Below, one piece after another: positions 40,844 through 49,697 of a stretch of DNA of 61,115 nt; position 1 is the stretch's first letter, and every line of letters starts with the position of its first letter. The stretch covers positions 1-61,115 of the forward strand of contig CAYRZF010000004.1 in the NCBI GenBank assembly GCA_964428805.1, given 5' to 3'. Both the position numbers and the translations under genes were made by a program. Source of the stretch: CAYRZF01 sp964428805 (lineage in GTDB: Bacteria; Methylomirabilota; Methylomirabilia; Rokubacteriales; CSP1-6). Under the pieces are notes generated by a model. That model was not told the DNA's origin. It was given only the letters and a program-made list of their open reading frames with translations, and searched no databases.

Positions 40844-41608
40844 ATGAAAATCAAGGTGCTCGGAGTTTACGGCAGCGAGGGCCAGGGACAGCGTCCCACC
40901 GCGTTCCTCGTGAACGATCGCGTGCTCGTGGACGCGGGCACCGTGCCGGGCGCGCTCAGCACCGAGGAGCAGAGGGAGATCGAGCACGCCCTGTTGAGTC
41001 ACGCGCACCTCGACCACATCGCCGGGCTGGCCTTCCTCACGGACACGCTCGCCATCACGGCGGCCCGGCGGCCGGTGATTGCCACGAGCATCGCCCCGGT
41101 AGTGGATGACCTCAAGACGCACGCCTTCAACGACAGCCTCTGGCCCGATTTCACGACGATCCCCACGCCGAAGACCGCCGTCCTCGGCTACCGGACGCTT
41201 CCCGAGGAGGTGGAATCGCGGGTCGGCGAACTCTGGGTCACCCCGATCCCGGTGGACCACACGGTGCCGGCGGTGGGTTTCCTGATCCACGACGGGCAGA
41301 CGGGTTTCGTCTATTCGGGCGATACCGGGCCCACCGAAAAGATCTGGCAGATGGCGCGGGGGCTCACGGGGCTCAAGGCGGTGATCGTGGAGACCGCGTT
41401 CCCCAACCGCCTGGAGGGCCTCGCGCGGGCGGCAAAGCACCTCACGCCGGCGATGCTGACTCAGGAGATGAAGAAGATGCCGTCCGATCTTCCCCTCTGG
41501 ATCTACCACATCAAGCCGCACTTCTTCGAGGAGACCGCCGAGGAGCTCCAGAAGATCGACTCCGCCCGCATCCACATCCTCGAGCAGGGCAAAACCTACA
41601 CGTTTTAG
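40844..41608 (+). CDS. class II 3',5'-cyclic-nucleotide phosphodiesterase (MBL fold)
   Basis: A 254-residue protein. The metallo-beta-lactamase motif HAHLDH is at residues 53-58, with IPVDHTVPAVGFLI, YSGDTGPTEKIW and IYHIKPHF completing the site. This pattern matches class II PDEs (yeast Pde1/CpdP type), which hydrolyse cAMP. It is divergent from the adenylate cyclase, 83 bp away, so a cAMP-making and a cAMP-degrading enzyme share one control region. It ends convergently on the ABC ATPase gene. Confidence 0.85.
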   Translation: MKIKVLGVYGSEGQGQRPTAFLVNDRVLVDAGTVPGALSTEEQREIEHALLSHAHLDHIAGLAFLTDTLAITAARRPVIATSIAPVVDDLKTHAFNDSLWPDFTTIPTPKTAVLGYRTLPEEVESRVGELWVTPIPVDHTVPAVGFLIHDGQTGFVYSGDTGPTEKIWQMARGLTGLKAVIVETAFPNRLEGLARAAKHLTPAMLTQEMKKMPSDLPLWIYHIKPHFFEETAEELQKIDSARIHILEQGKTYTF

Positions 41609-42699
41609 GCCTCGGGGAGGAGCACGGCGGCTTCCGCGCTGAGCCCCACCCGGACTCGATCACCCAGTCGAAAGATCCGCCCCTCCCCCAGCGCCGGCAT
41701 TTCCACCCGAAGAGGCGGCCCCTCCCCCATCCGCACCTCGTAGATGTGGCGGTCTCCTTCGAACACCCGCGCGGCCACGGTCGCGGGAAACCCCGCGCCG
41801 CGCCCGATGGCCGCTTCCTCGAGCTGGAGAGCCTCGGGGCGCAGGCAGAGGAGGGCCCGGGCGCCAAGACGCCACCGAGCGGGATCGGTCAAAACGGGGA
41901 GCGCGATGCCCGCGCCGGCCTCCACCAGGACGCCCGTTTCCCTGAGCTCCGTCACGCGCACGGGCAAGAGGTTCGCTGCCCCGACGAATTCGGCCACGAA
42001 CCGGTTGCGAGGCTGCCAGTAGATTTCCTCCGGCGTCCCTTCCTGAACCACCGCGCCCTCCTGGAGCACCGCGACGCGATGGGACAGGGCAAGCGCTTCC
42101 GCCTGATCGTGGGTCACGTAGATCGTCGTGATGGCGAGGTCACGCTGCAGCCGGGCCAGTTCGAGGCGCATCTGCGCCCTCAGCCGGGCATCCAGGTTGG
42201 AGAGCGGCTCGTCCAGGAGCAGAAGCCTTGGCTGGATCGCGAGAGTCCGGGCCAGCGCCACCCGCTGCTGCTGCCCCCCGGAGAGCTGCGACGGGCGGCG
42301 GCGCTCGAGTCCTTCCAAACCGACCTGGCTCAGGGCGGCGGCGACCTTAGAGGATAGCTGGGCGCGGGGAATCTTCCGTTCACGCAACCCGAACGCGACG
42401 TTCTCGTACACCGAAAGATGCGGCCAGAGTGCCCCGTGCTGGAACACCAGCCCCACATCCCGTTTCCACGGGGGGACGTGATCAATGGGCTCCCCGTCCA
42501 GGAGAATGCGTCCGGTGTCGAGAGGCGCGAAGCCCGCGATCAGGCGCAGCAGCGTGGTCTTGCCGCATCCCGATGGCCCGAGCAGCGTGAAGAACTCTCC
42601 CGGCAGGATGGTCAGCGACACCTCCCGCACCGCCCAGACCTCTCCGTACCGCTTTCCCACCCGTTCCAGTCTGACCTCGGAGGAGAGCTTCCGGCTCAC
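41605..42699 (-). CDS. ABC importer ATP-binding protein (ferric/polyamine/phosphonate type)
   Basis: A 364-residue ATPase. Walker A GPSGCGKTT (41-49), signature LSGGQQQR, Walker B LLLLDEPLSNLDAR and a C-terminal TOBE domain (from about 270) place it in the FbpC/PotA family. It starts at GTG 42699. The 102 bp to the permease gene contains no other gene. Its stop overlaps the phosphodiesterase stop on the other strand (TTAG). The binding protein of the system is probably the gene at 48290-49621. Confidence 0.92.
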   Translation of the reverse strand: MSRKLSSEVRLERVGKRYGEVWAVREVSLTILPGEFFTLLGPSGCGKTTLLRLIAGFAPLDTGRILLDGEPIDHVPPWKRDVGLVFQHGALWPHLSVYENVAFGLRERKIPRAQLSSKVAAALSQVGLEGLERRRPSQLSGGQQQRVALARTLAIQPRLLLLDEPLSNLDARLRAQMRLELARLQRDLAITTIYVTHDQAEALALSHRVAVLQEGAVVQEGTPEEIYWQPRNRFVAEFVGAANLLPVRVTELRETGVLVEAGAGIALPVLTDPARWRLGARALLCLRPEALQLEEAAIGRGAGFPATVAARVFEGDRHIYEVRMGEGPPLRVEMPALGEGRIFRLGDRVRVGLSAEAAVLLPEA

Positions 42700-42801
42700 G
42701 ACGAGGCCTCCGCGCCGCCAGGACGGAAGCCCGGGTGGCGGCGAACCAGCGGAAGGCAGGCCCGGGCCGGCACGGCCAGCGCGACGGTTATGGGCACGGC
42801 A

Positions 42802-44714
42802 CTAGAGCCTGAAGAGCGAGCCGGTTCCCCGGGCCGCCAGCCGGTACGCCAGCCAAGTTCCACACCCTACGAGAACGATCGCCACCACGCCCAGGGCGGC
42901 GCCAGGTCCCCGCCCGACGGCGGATTGCATGTAGATGTAGATCCCGTAGGAGAGCGGGCCCAGTTCGATGCGCGGCACGAGGAGGATGGTCGAAGAAAGC
43001 TCGACCGCGGAGGTGATGAACGCGATGAGCCCGCCGGCCAGGAGGCCCCGAGCCATGAGCGGGGCTGTCACGCGGGCGAAGGTTCGAAGACGATTCGCCC
43101 CGAGATTCTGGGCAGCCTCCTCCAGAGCTAACGGCAGTTGCTGGAGCGCCGCGTAAGCCCCCCTGACAGTGTACGGGAGCCTGCGCATGGCATAGGCGAG
43201 AACCAAGATCAGCCACGTCGCGGTCAACGGCTCGCCGAGCCCAGGAAAATCCCAGCCGTGAAAGACACGCAGGTAGCCCACCGCGAGAACCACCCCCGGA
43301 ATCGCCAGCGGCATGGTGGCGATGGTGTCGAGCCACCCACGGCCGCGCACCCTTCCGCGCAGCAGGAGCCACGCGATGGCGGCGCCCAGCACCACGTCCA
43401 CGATCGTCGCGAGCAGCGCGTAGCGGAGGGTGTTCCAGAAGAAGCTCGTCGTGCGGACCAGAATCTCTTCGTAATTTCCCAGGGTATAGGCGGTCGGAAA
43501 GAGGGAGAGGCTCCACACCTTTGAGAAGGAAAGCAGGACAATCCCCGCATGCGGAAGGAGCGCCGGCCCCAGGATCGCCGCCGCGATGAGCCATAGCCCG
43601 AACGCGCGGAGCCCTCGGAGCGCCCGCGGCTCGGCCTCGGCGCCCCGCTGAAGCGTGGCATACTCCGAGAGACCGAGAGCCGCCTTCGAACCCCAGAGCG
43701 CCCCCACGGACAGGACAACCAGGATGACGCAGATGACGTAGCCGTCAACGTCGGTGAGCCCCACGGTGGTCACGCGGAGATACGCCTGCGGAGCGAGGAG
43801 CTTCGTATAGTTCAGCATCAGGGGGGTGCCCAGGTCGTCGACGACGCGGATGAACGTGATGAGCGCGCCGGCCGCGTACCCGGGCAGCGCCAGCGGAAGG
43901 AGAACGCGACGAAACAGACGAAAGCCCGACGATCCGAGGTTTCGAGCCGCCTCTTCCAGCGACGGGTCGAGCCCAGCCAGCGCCGCCGCCGTATTGAGCA
44001 TGATGAACGGAAAGTAGTGGAGGGTCTGGACCAGCACCACCCCGGTGAGCCCCTCCATCATCGGGAGAGTCGTCCCAACAGTCTGGGCGAGAAGCAGGTT
44101 CAGCGTCCCGCTGCGACCCAGGATCTGCTGGAAGGCCACGGCCCCCACGAAGGGTGGGATCACCAGAGGCAGCACGCTCAGGGTTTGGAGCGCCGTCTTG
44201 CCCGGAAACGTGTACCGGACAGTCAGGAACGCCAGCGGCACGCCGATCAGGCTCCCGAAGAAAACGGCCAGCAGGCCCGTGGCCAGCGTGTTGACCAGCG
44301 ACTCGCGGAACAGGGGGCGCCGGAAGAAGGCGCCCAGGTGGCGGAACGTGAAGCCGCCGCTGTCGCCGGACATCGCCACCGAGAGCACCTGAAGGAGTGG
44401 GTAGAGGATGCCCCCCGCAAGCAGCGCGAGCAGCACCAGCATCAGAACCCCCNNNNNNNNNNNNNNNNNNNNNNNNNNNNNNNNNNNNNNNNNNNNNNNN
44501 NNNNNNNNNNNNNNNNNNNNNNNNNNNNNNNNNNNNNNNNNNNNNNNNNNNNTGGGTAGAGGATGCCCCCCGCAAGCAGCGCGAGCAGCACCAGCATCAG
44601 AACCCCCTCCGGGTCCCAGAGCCGGGTACCCGCGCGGGGTACCCCCGCCGGGTACCCGCGCGGACCGCGTGGGTGCGTGGGTCCGGGGGTGCGGCGGAGC
44701 GAACGGAGATTCAC
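42802..44714 (-). CDS. ABC importer permease, fused two-domain type (split only by a false gap)
   Basis: Removing the Ns at 44453-44552 and one 55-bp copy gives a 1758-nt frame from GTG 44714, encoding 585 residues. It holds two permease domains, each with the EAA-type loop (EEAARNLGSSGFRLFRRV; EEAAQNLGANRLRTFARV) and about 12 helices in total, as in FbpB/AfuB. The N-terminal 30 residues are Pro/Gly/Arg-rich and encoded by a GGGTACCC repeat, so the true start may be further in. It works with the downstream ATPase. Confidence 0.87.
44398..44607. repeat. assembly artefact: 55-bp duplicate around 100 Ns
   Basis: Bases 44398-44452 equal 44553-44607, with Ns at 44453-44552 between them. Closing the gap restores the permease frame. 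Confidence 0.93.
44624..44657. repeat. three GGGTACCC palindromes at 13-bp spacing
   Basis: GGGTACCC occurs at 44624-44631, 44637-44644 and 44650-44657, exactly 13 bp apart, each flanked by CG-rich spacers. It lies in the presumed 5' end of the permease gene. Confidence 0.8.
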
Positions 44715-44879
44715 GCGGGATGTCGGGTAAGAGCGCCCGGCAGGAGCAACCCGGGGCCGATCTCAACGAAAGAGGAATAGTGGGTGAAACGCGTATCCCG
44801 CGGCATGACCGACATCATCCACTGGTGCGGGAGGCCGATCTGTAACGGCTCGGCAGGAGCCCGCAGCATGCCAGTGGGC

Positions 44880-45218
44880 CTACCCCCACGAAGCCACGGC
44901 CTCCTGGCGGGTGGCGTGAACGGCCATCACCTTGATCAGGCGGGTCATCTCGAAGATCGAGCGAACGTCGTCCTGGAGCGCGCAGAGCTTGAGGTTGCCC
45001 CCGGCGGCCCGGGCCTGCTTCATGGCCGCCACAAGAGTGCCCAGCCCCGAGCTGTCAATATACCCGACGCCGCCCAGGTCCATGACGAGCTTGAGCTGGC
45101 CCTTGTCGATCAGCTCGGTCAGGACCCGTCGCACCTGGTCGGCGGCCCCCATGTCGAGGTCCCCGCTGGGAACCACGACGGTGACGCCTTTCGACTGCGT
45201 GACCTCGATTTCCATCAT
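44880..45218 (-). CDS. STAS-domain anti-anti-sigma factor
   Basis: A 112-residue STAS protein of RsbV/SpoIIAA type. The phosphorylatable serine lies in YIDSSGLGTLVAAM (near residue 57). In partner switching, the unphosphorylated form binds the anti-sigma kinase. ATG 45215, 5 nt after AGGAGG, is a better start than the ATG immediately before it. It is the last gene of a four-gene module: two phosphatases, a kinase and this substrate. Confidence 0.9.
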   Translation of the reverse strand: MMEIEVTQSKGVTVVVPSGDLDMGAADQVRRVLTELIDKGQLKLVMDLGGVGYIDSSGLGTLVAAMKQARAAGGNLKLCALQDDVRSIFEMTRLIKVMAVHATRQEAVASWG

Positions 45219-45234
45219 CGCCTCCTTCCGAGGA

Positions 45235-45678
45235 TTATGCCGGCCGCGATCCCGACGTCCGTCCCGGACGATACTTCACCAGTGTCCATCGCGTGCCCTG
45301 CTCCTCCGTCACGTCAAAGGTGAGCTCATCCACAAACTGCCTGGCGAGGTGGAGGCCGATCCCGCCTTCGGGCACCGCATCGAGGTCGGGCGGCCGGTAG
45401 GAGTGCGGATCAAACTTCCTGCCGAAATCGCGCACCTCGATAATCAGCCGGTCGTCGGTCCCCCGCACTGAGACGTGTATCGGCTTTCCCCCGAGCGAAT
45501 TGTACGCATGCCTGATGGAGTTCGAGCAGATCTCCCCAACCGCTACCTGGAGGCCGAACTGCTCGCGCTGCTCGACCCTGTGTCGCGCGAGCTCCAGCCG
45601 CAGCCAATCCCGCAGTCCGGCCAAGCGCTGTGGCTCGCTGGTCAACACGAACGTTCCCTTCGGACTCTCGCCCGTCAT
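45235..45678 (-). CDS. serine-protein kinase/anti-sigma factor (RsbW/SpoIIAB type)
   Basis: A 147-residue HATPase domain. The N-box is VGEICSNSIRHAYN (near 47-60), the G1 box EVRDFGRKFDP, and the G2 box GGIGLHLARQFVDEL. It would phosphorylate the STAS protein encoded 16 bp downstream. No sigma factor gene is in the window, so the output partner is elsewhere or the kinase controls another target. Confidence 0.9.
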   Translation of the reverse strand: MTGESPKGTFVLTSEPQRLAGLRDWLRLELARHRVEQREQFGLQVAVGEICSNSIRHAYNSLGGKPIHVSVRGTDDRLIIEVRDFGRKFDPHSYRPPDLDAVPEGGIGLHLARQFVDELTFDVTEEQGTRWTLVKYRPGRTSGSRPA

Positions 45679-45754
45679 TGGGTCATCACGGCCGACTTTC
45701 TATCAGCATTTTTTCGAGTATAGCAAGGGAGCCGCAGCCGCTCAAACTCCTCCC

Positions 45755-46921
45755 CTAGGCCCGGAGGACAAGGAGGGTGAGGTCATCTCGGAGGGGCCCC
45801 GGGTTCTTCTTGATCTCTCCCGCGATGGCCTCCACCATTTCTTGCGGCCGCCTGTCACGGTTGGCCTCGAGAAGGGCATTCAGGCCCTCAAGCCCAAGCA
45901 TGCGGCCGTTCGGCCCGATGGACTCCACCACCCCGTCGGTGAAGAGCGCGAGCAAATCCCCCTCGTTCAGCTGGAGCGCCCGCTCACCGAATTCGGCGTC
46001 ATCCAAAGCGCCCAGGGGCGTGCCCTCCGCCTCCAGCGTCTGCGGCCGCTGACCCGGGCGAAGCAGGATCGGCTTGACGTGGCCGGCATCCCCATACACC
46101 AGCTGCCGGCCCGGCCCCAGCAGGCAGAAGAACATGGTCACAAACATCGAAGGAGGGATATCCCGGCAGAGATGGCGATTGATGCGGGCAAGCACCTTGC
46201 CGGGAGGTTCCCCGTCCGAGGCGGTGACCCGGAAGAGCGTGCGGACCATGATCATGAGGAGCGCCGCCGGGATCCCCTTGCCCGACACGTCGCCCACCGA
46301 GATCCCGAGGGTCCCGTCCGGCATCGGGAGGAAATCGAAGAAGTCTCCGCTCACGGCCTCCGACGAGTACAGCACGGCTCCCATCTCGACCCCGTGAGTG
46401 GGCGGTGGGACCTTCGGAAGAAGAGACATCTGGATCTCGCGCGCAACCTCGAGTTCCCGAGACAGTCGCTCGACTCCGCGCTCCGAGAACCAGTCTCCAA
46501 GGACACCCATCAGGGGGTTCAGGTAGCGGAGCTTTTCGCTGCGTTTGAGGAGCGTGTGGATTCGCGCCAGCAGCTCGTCCGCGGCGAAGGGTTTCGGCAC
46601 GTAATCGTCGGCACCGAGCTGGAGACCGGCCACCCGCTCGGCCACGGCCGCCTTCGCGGTCAGCATGATCACCGGAATTTGCGACGTGGCCGGGTTGTTT
46701 CGGAGCGCCTGGAGGACCCCCAGCCCATCGAGGCGGGGCATCATGACGTCCAGCAGGATCAAGTCAGGGAGGGACGCCTTGACGCACTCCAGCGCCTCGA
46801 TCCCGTCGGAGGCGGTGACCGCCGCATACCCGGCGCTCTCCACCACCGCCCGGGCCAGCTCTACGTTGTCGGGATTGTCGTCCACGACGAGGATCTTCGC
46901 GACTCGATCGGTATCAGCCAT
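45755..46921 (-). CDS. response regulator with PP2C-type (SpoIIE/RsbU) phosphatase domain
   Basis: A 388-residue protein. Residues 1-125 are a receiver (ILVVDDN, phospho-Asp in LILLDVMMPRLDG, conserved T and K). A short coiled linker leads to the PP2C domain (about 190-388) with metal-binding GDFFDF, GDVSGKGIPAAL and DDLTLLVL. It dephosphorylates STAS~P when the receiver is activated. It is a tandem paralogue of the next gene upstream. Confidence 0.92.
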   Translation of the reverse strand: MADTDRVAKILVVDDNPDNVELARAVVESAGYAAVTASDGIEALECVKASLPDLILLDVMMPRLDGLGVLQALRNNPATSQIPVIMLTAKAAVAERVAGLQLGADDYVPKPFAADELLARIHTLLKRSEKLRYLNPLMGVLGDWFSERGVERLSRELEVAREIQMSLLPKVPPPTHGVEMGAVLYSSEAVSGDFFDFLPMPDGTLGISVGDVSGKGIPAALLMIMVRTLFRVTASDGEPPGKVLARINRHLCRDIPPSMFVTMFFCLLGPGRQLVYGDAGHVKPILLRPGQRPQTLEAEGTPLGALDDAEFGERALQLNEGDLLALFTDGVVESIGPNGRMLGLEGLNALLEANRDRRPQEMVEAIAGEIKKNPGPLRDDLTLLVLRA

Positions 46922-46947
46922 GAACGCTCTCCGTGGTCACGCGCCAG

Positions 46948-48117
46948 TCACGCCTTCAGGATGAGCAGCGTGAGGTCGTCCCGGCTCGGACCTCGGCTTC
47001 GACGGCGGATCTCGTCGAGCACGGCCTGAACGACCGCCTGCGGGTGCTCCGTTCGGCGCGGCTCGATCAGGGCAGCGAGGCCCTCTACCCCGAGCGCCTG
47101 TCCCGACGGGTCGGTGGCTTCCACCACCCCGTCGGTGTAGATCACCACCAGATCACCGGGCTGAAGGACCACTTCCTGGTGCGGGTACCTCATCGCCTTG
47201 AAAGCGCCCAGGACCGGCCCTCCGACCTCGAGGACCTGCGGCCGCTCTCCGGGCCGGAGCAGGAGCGGATTGACATGACCCGCGTTAATCAACCTCAACC
47301 GGCGGTCGGCACCCAGCGGCAGCACGCAGAAGACCATGGTCACGAACATCGAGGAGGGAAGATCCCCGTAAAGAAACCGGTTCAACCGGGCGACAATCTC
47401 TTCCGGCGCGATCAGCTCCGAGGCGGTGGCGCGCAGGAGCGATCGGACCATGACCATCACGAGGGCCGCGGGGATCCCCTTCCCCGACACGTCGCCGACC
47501 ACAAAGCCGATCCCGCTCGGCATCGGGACGAAATCGTAGAAATCCCCGCCGACGCTCTTGGTCGGCACCACCATCGCGCCCACCTCCACGCCCCCCAGGG
47601 TAGGCAGGGACGGCGGCAGGAGCCGGAACTGGATCTCCCGAGCCGTCTCCAGCTCGTGACCCAGCTGCTCGATGCCCTGGGTCGAGAACCATTCCCCCAG
47701 CACGCCCATGAGCGGCCCGAGCGCCCGCACCTTCTCGCTCCGCTTGAGGAGCGAATAAATGCGCGCCAGGAGCTCCTGCGGCTCGAACGGCTTCGGCACG
47801 TAATCGTCGGCGCCGGTCTCAAACCCCTTGACCCTGTCCTCGACGTGGGTTTTCGCGGTGAGCATGATGACGGGAATCTGCGAGGTATCCGGGTTGTCAC
47901 GGAGCGCCCGGAGCACTTCCAGGCCGTCGAGCCGGGGCATCATGACGTCCAGCAGGATCAGGTCCGGCGGCGACTGCCTCACGCGCTCCATGGCCTCGAC
48001 CCCATCAGCGGCCCGCACCACAGTGTAGCCCGCGCGCGTCAGGATCACGTCCATGAACCCGCTGACCGCCGGGTCGTCGTCGGCGAAAAGAATCGTCGCA
48101 TTCTGCCTTCCGTTCAT
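46948..48117 (-). CDS. response regulator with PP2C-type phosphatase domain, paralogue
   Basis: A 389-residue protein with the same layout as the downstream gene: receiver (LILLDVMMPRLDGLEVLRAL), linker (GPLMGVLGEWFSTQGIEQL), PP2C (GDFYDF, GDVSGKGIPAAL, DDLTLLIL). The two are clearly a tandem duplication, 26 bp apart. The N-terminal receiver motif is ILFADDDPA instead of the usual VDD, so the acidic pair is kept. Two receivers would let two sensor kinases feed one STAS switch. Confidence 0.92.
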   Translation of the reverse strand: MNGRQNATILFADDDPAVSGFMDVILTRAGYTVVRAADGVEAMERVRQSPPDLILLDVMMPRLDGLEVLRALRDNPDTSQIPVIMLTAKTHVEDRVKGFETGADDYVPKPFEPQELLARIYSLLKRSEKVRALGPLMGVLGEWFSTQGIEQLGHELETAREIQFRLLPPSLPTLGGVEVGAMVVPTKSVGGDFYDFVPMPSGIGFVVGDVSGKGIPAALVMVMVRSLLRATASELIAPEEIVARLNRFLYGDLPSSMFVTMVFCVLPLGADRRLRLINAGHVNPLLLRPGERPQVLEVGGPVLGAFKAMRYPHQEVVLQPGDLVVIYTDGVVEATDPSGQALGVEGLAALIEPRRTEHPQAVVQAVLDEIRRRSRGPSRDDLTLLILKA

Positions 48118-48237
48118 CGAGACCTCACCGCGTATTCATCCGTCTCATCCCCGCAATGCAAATCGAAAACCAGCGAGGCCGGGGCCTTCAATGTTGAGGG
48201 GTTCCGTCACCCTCTCTCGGAGCAGGATATGCCAGGC

Positions 48238-48287
48238 TGACACCCAGATGTCACGCTGGCGCGTGCCCATGCAAGTCTCAGGCACGC
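48238..48287. repeat. two small inverted repeats between the phosphatase and binding-protein genes
   Basis: TGACA-N6-TGTCA (48238-48253) and GCGTGCC-N13-GGCACGC (48261-48267, 48281-48287). They lie in the 172-bp gap upstream of the phosphatase genes. The second could be a weak terminator of the binding-protein gene, but no T-run follows. Confidence 0.4.
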
Positions 48288-48289
48288 TC

Positions 48290-49621
48290 CTACCTGGCGC
48301 CGGCCGAGGCGCGCTCGGCGAGCTCCCGGGCGCGGGCGTAGTTGGTCTTGGCGAAGTTGTCCCACTCGGTCTCGAGCTTCGACTTGACGTCGGGGTTGTC
48401 CTTGAACGCGGCGTTGACTTCCTTGTCCGAGGCGCGGGTGGCGTCCACCGGCACGGAGGTCGCGAGCTTCCTCGCCTCGCTGAGGGCCGCCTCGGCCTGG
48501 GGAAGGCTCCGGCCTGCCGCCTTGGCTTTGGCGAGCGCGCCCTCCGCAGCAAAAATCGCGGCCCAGGCGGCCTTGAGCTCGGCGTGGCGGAAGGTGATCA
48601 GATGGTCGTAGAGAGAGTTCACGACGTTCCGTCGGGAGGTGGAGAGCTTGGAGTCAAAGTTGACCCCGCCGAGCTTCATCGTGAAGAGGTTCGGGTAACT
48701 GGCGGGAGCTCTGGCATAGAGGTCGGGGACCACCGGAAGCCGGCCGATTTCAGACGAGAAGAGCAGGAGCTGCCCCTGGTCGGACAGGAGGTACTCGACG
48801 AAAGCCCGCGCATTCTCCGGGTTGGGGCCGCCCCTGATCGCCCCGACGGATGCGGGCACGACCGAGGTCAACGACGGGTAGGCGAAGCCGATCGGGTAAC
48901 CCGAGGCGATGGCGCTCAGGCCGAAGAAGTCGATGACCACGCCGATTCCATACTGTCCGGAGATGACCGCCTCCGGCACGCCGAAGCTGCGCTCGGTAAT
49001 GGACCCCATGTTGCCTCCCATCTGAAGCAGCAGGGCCCACCCTTTGTCCCAGCCGTACGCCTGAAGGATCACCTCGATAGTCAGGTGCGTCGTGCCGCTG
49101 CGACTGGGGGCCGATATCACCAGGTGGCCGTGGTAGCGCGGGTCCGCCAGATCGGTCCACTCCTTCGGCGGGGAGAGCTTGTGGAGCGCGAGGTAGCGCG
49201 TGTTCCACATGAGGCCGTAGCCCGAGACGGCGAAGCCGAAAAAGTGCCCGTCGGGGTCGTGGATGGGGAAGGTCCCGATGCTCTTCGGAATGCGCTTCAG
49301 AAGAGCCTCGGGCAAGGACAGCCTCTCCAGGAGGCTGTCAGCCTTCAGCACCTGGAAGGCATCCACCGCCGAAGCCCAGAAGATGTCGGCGTCCGGCCTG
49401 GCCCGGGTCTCGCGCAAATACGTGATCGCCGCGTTGGTCTGCTGAGGTTTGATGACCACCCGCACTCCCGGCCTCGCCCCCTCGAACGCCTTCTTGTAGG
49501 CCTCGAACAGTTCCTTCGGAAAGGACGTGATGATCACCACTTCTCTTGTCGCCCCCAGCGCCGACGGCACGGCCGCGGCTATCGCCACGCCGAGGACCAC
49601 GAGACTCAGCAATAGGCGCAT
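48290..49621 (-). CDS. ABC transporter substrate-binding protein with C-terminal helical extension
   Basis: A 443-residue protein from ATG 49621. A signal peptide (LLLSLVVLGVAIAAAVPSALGA) precedes a type II periplasmic binding fold of the ferric/AfuA-like group (VVIITSFPKELFEAYKKAFE, ADIFWASAVDAFQVLK, YGLMWNTRYL). About 90 extra residues at the end form an Ala/Lys/Glu-rich helical region (LAKAKAAGRSLPQAEAALSE), longer than usual. It probably serves the permease/ATPase at 41605-44714, from which it is separated by the Rsb-like module. Confidence 0.87.
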   Translation of the reverse strand: MRLLLSLVVLGVAIAAAVPSALGATREVVIITSFPKELFEAYKKAFEGARPGVRVVIKPQQTNAAITYLRETRARPDADIFWASAVDAFQVLKADSLLERLSLPEALLKRIPKSIGTFPIHDPDGHFFGFAVSGYGLMWNTRYLALHKLSPPKEWTDLADPRYHGHLVISAPSRSGTTHLTIEVILQAYGWDKGWALLLQMGGNMGSITERSFGVPEAVISGQYGIGVVIDFFGLSAIASGYPIGFAYPSLTSVVPASVGAIRGGPNPENARAFVEYLLSDQGQLLLFSSEIGRLPVVPDLYARAPASYPNLFTMKLGGVNFDSKLSTSRRNVVNSLYDHLITFRHAELKAAWAAIFAAEGALAKAKAAGRSLPQAEAALSEARKLATSVPVDATRASDKEVNAAFKDNPDVKSKLETEWDNFAKTNYARARELAERASAGAR

Positions 49622-49697
49622 GCACCCTCCGGGGGCCCGCAGACGGTGAGGATCGATACGGCGCACATTATAGATCAGGAGGAAGCAAAAACCGGCA

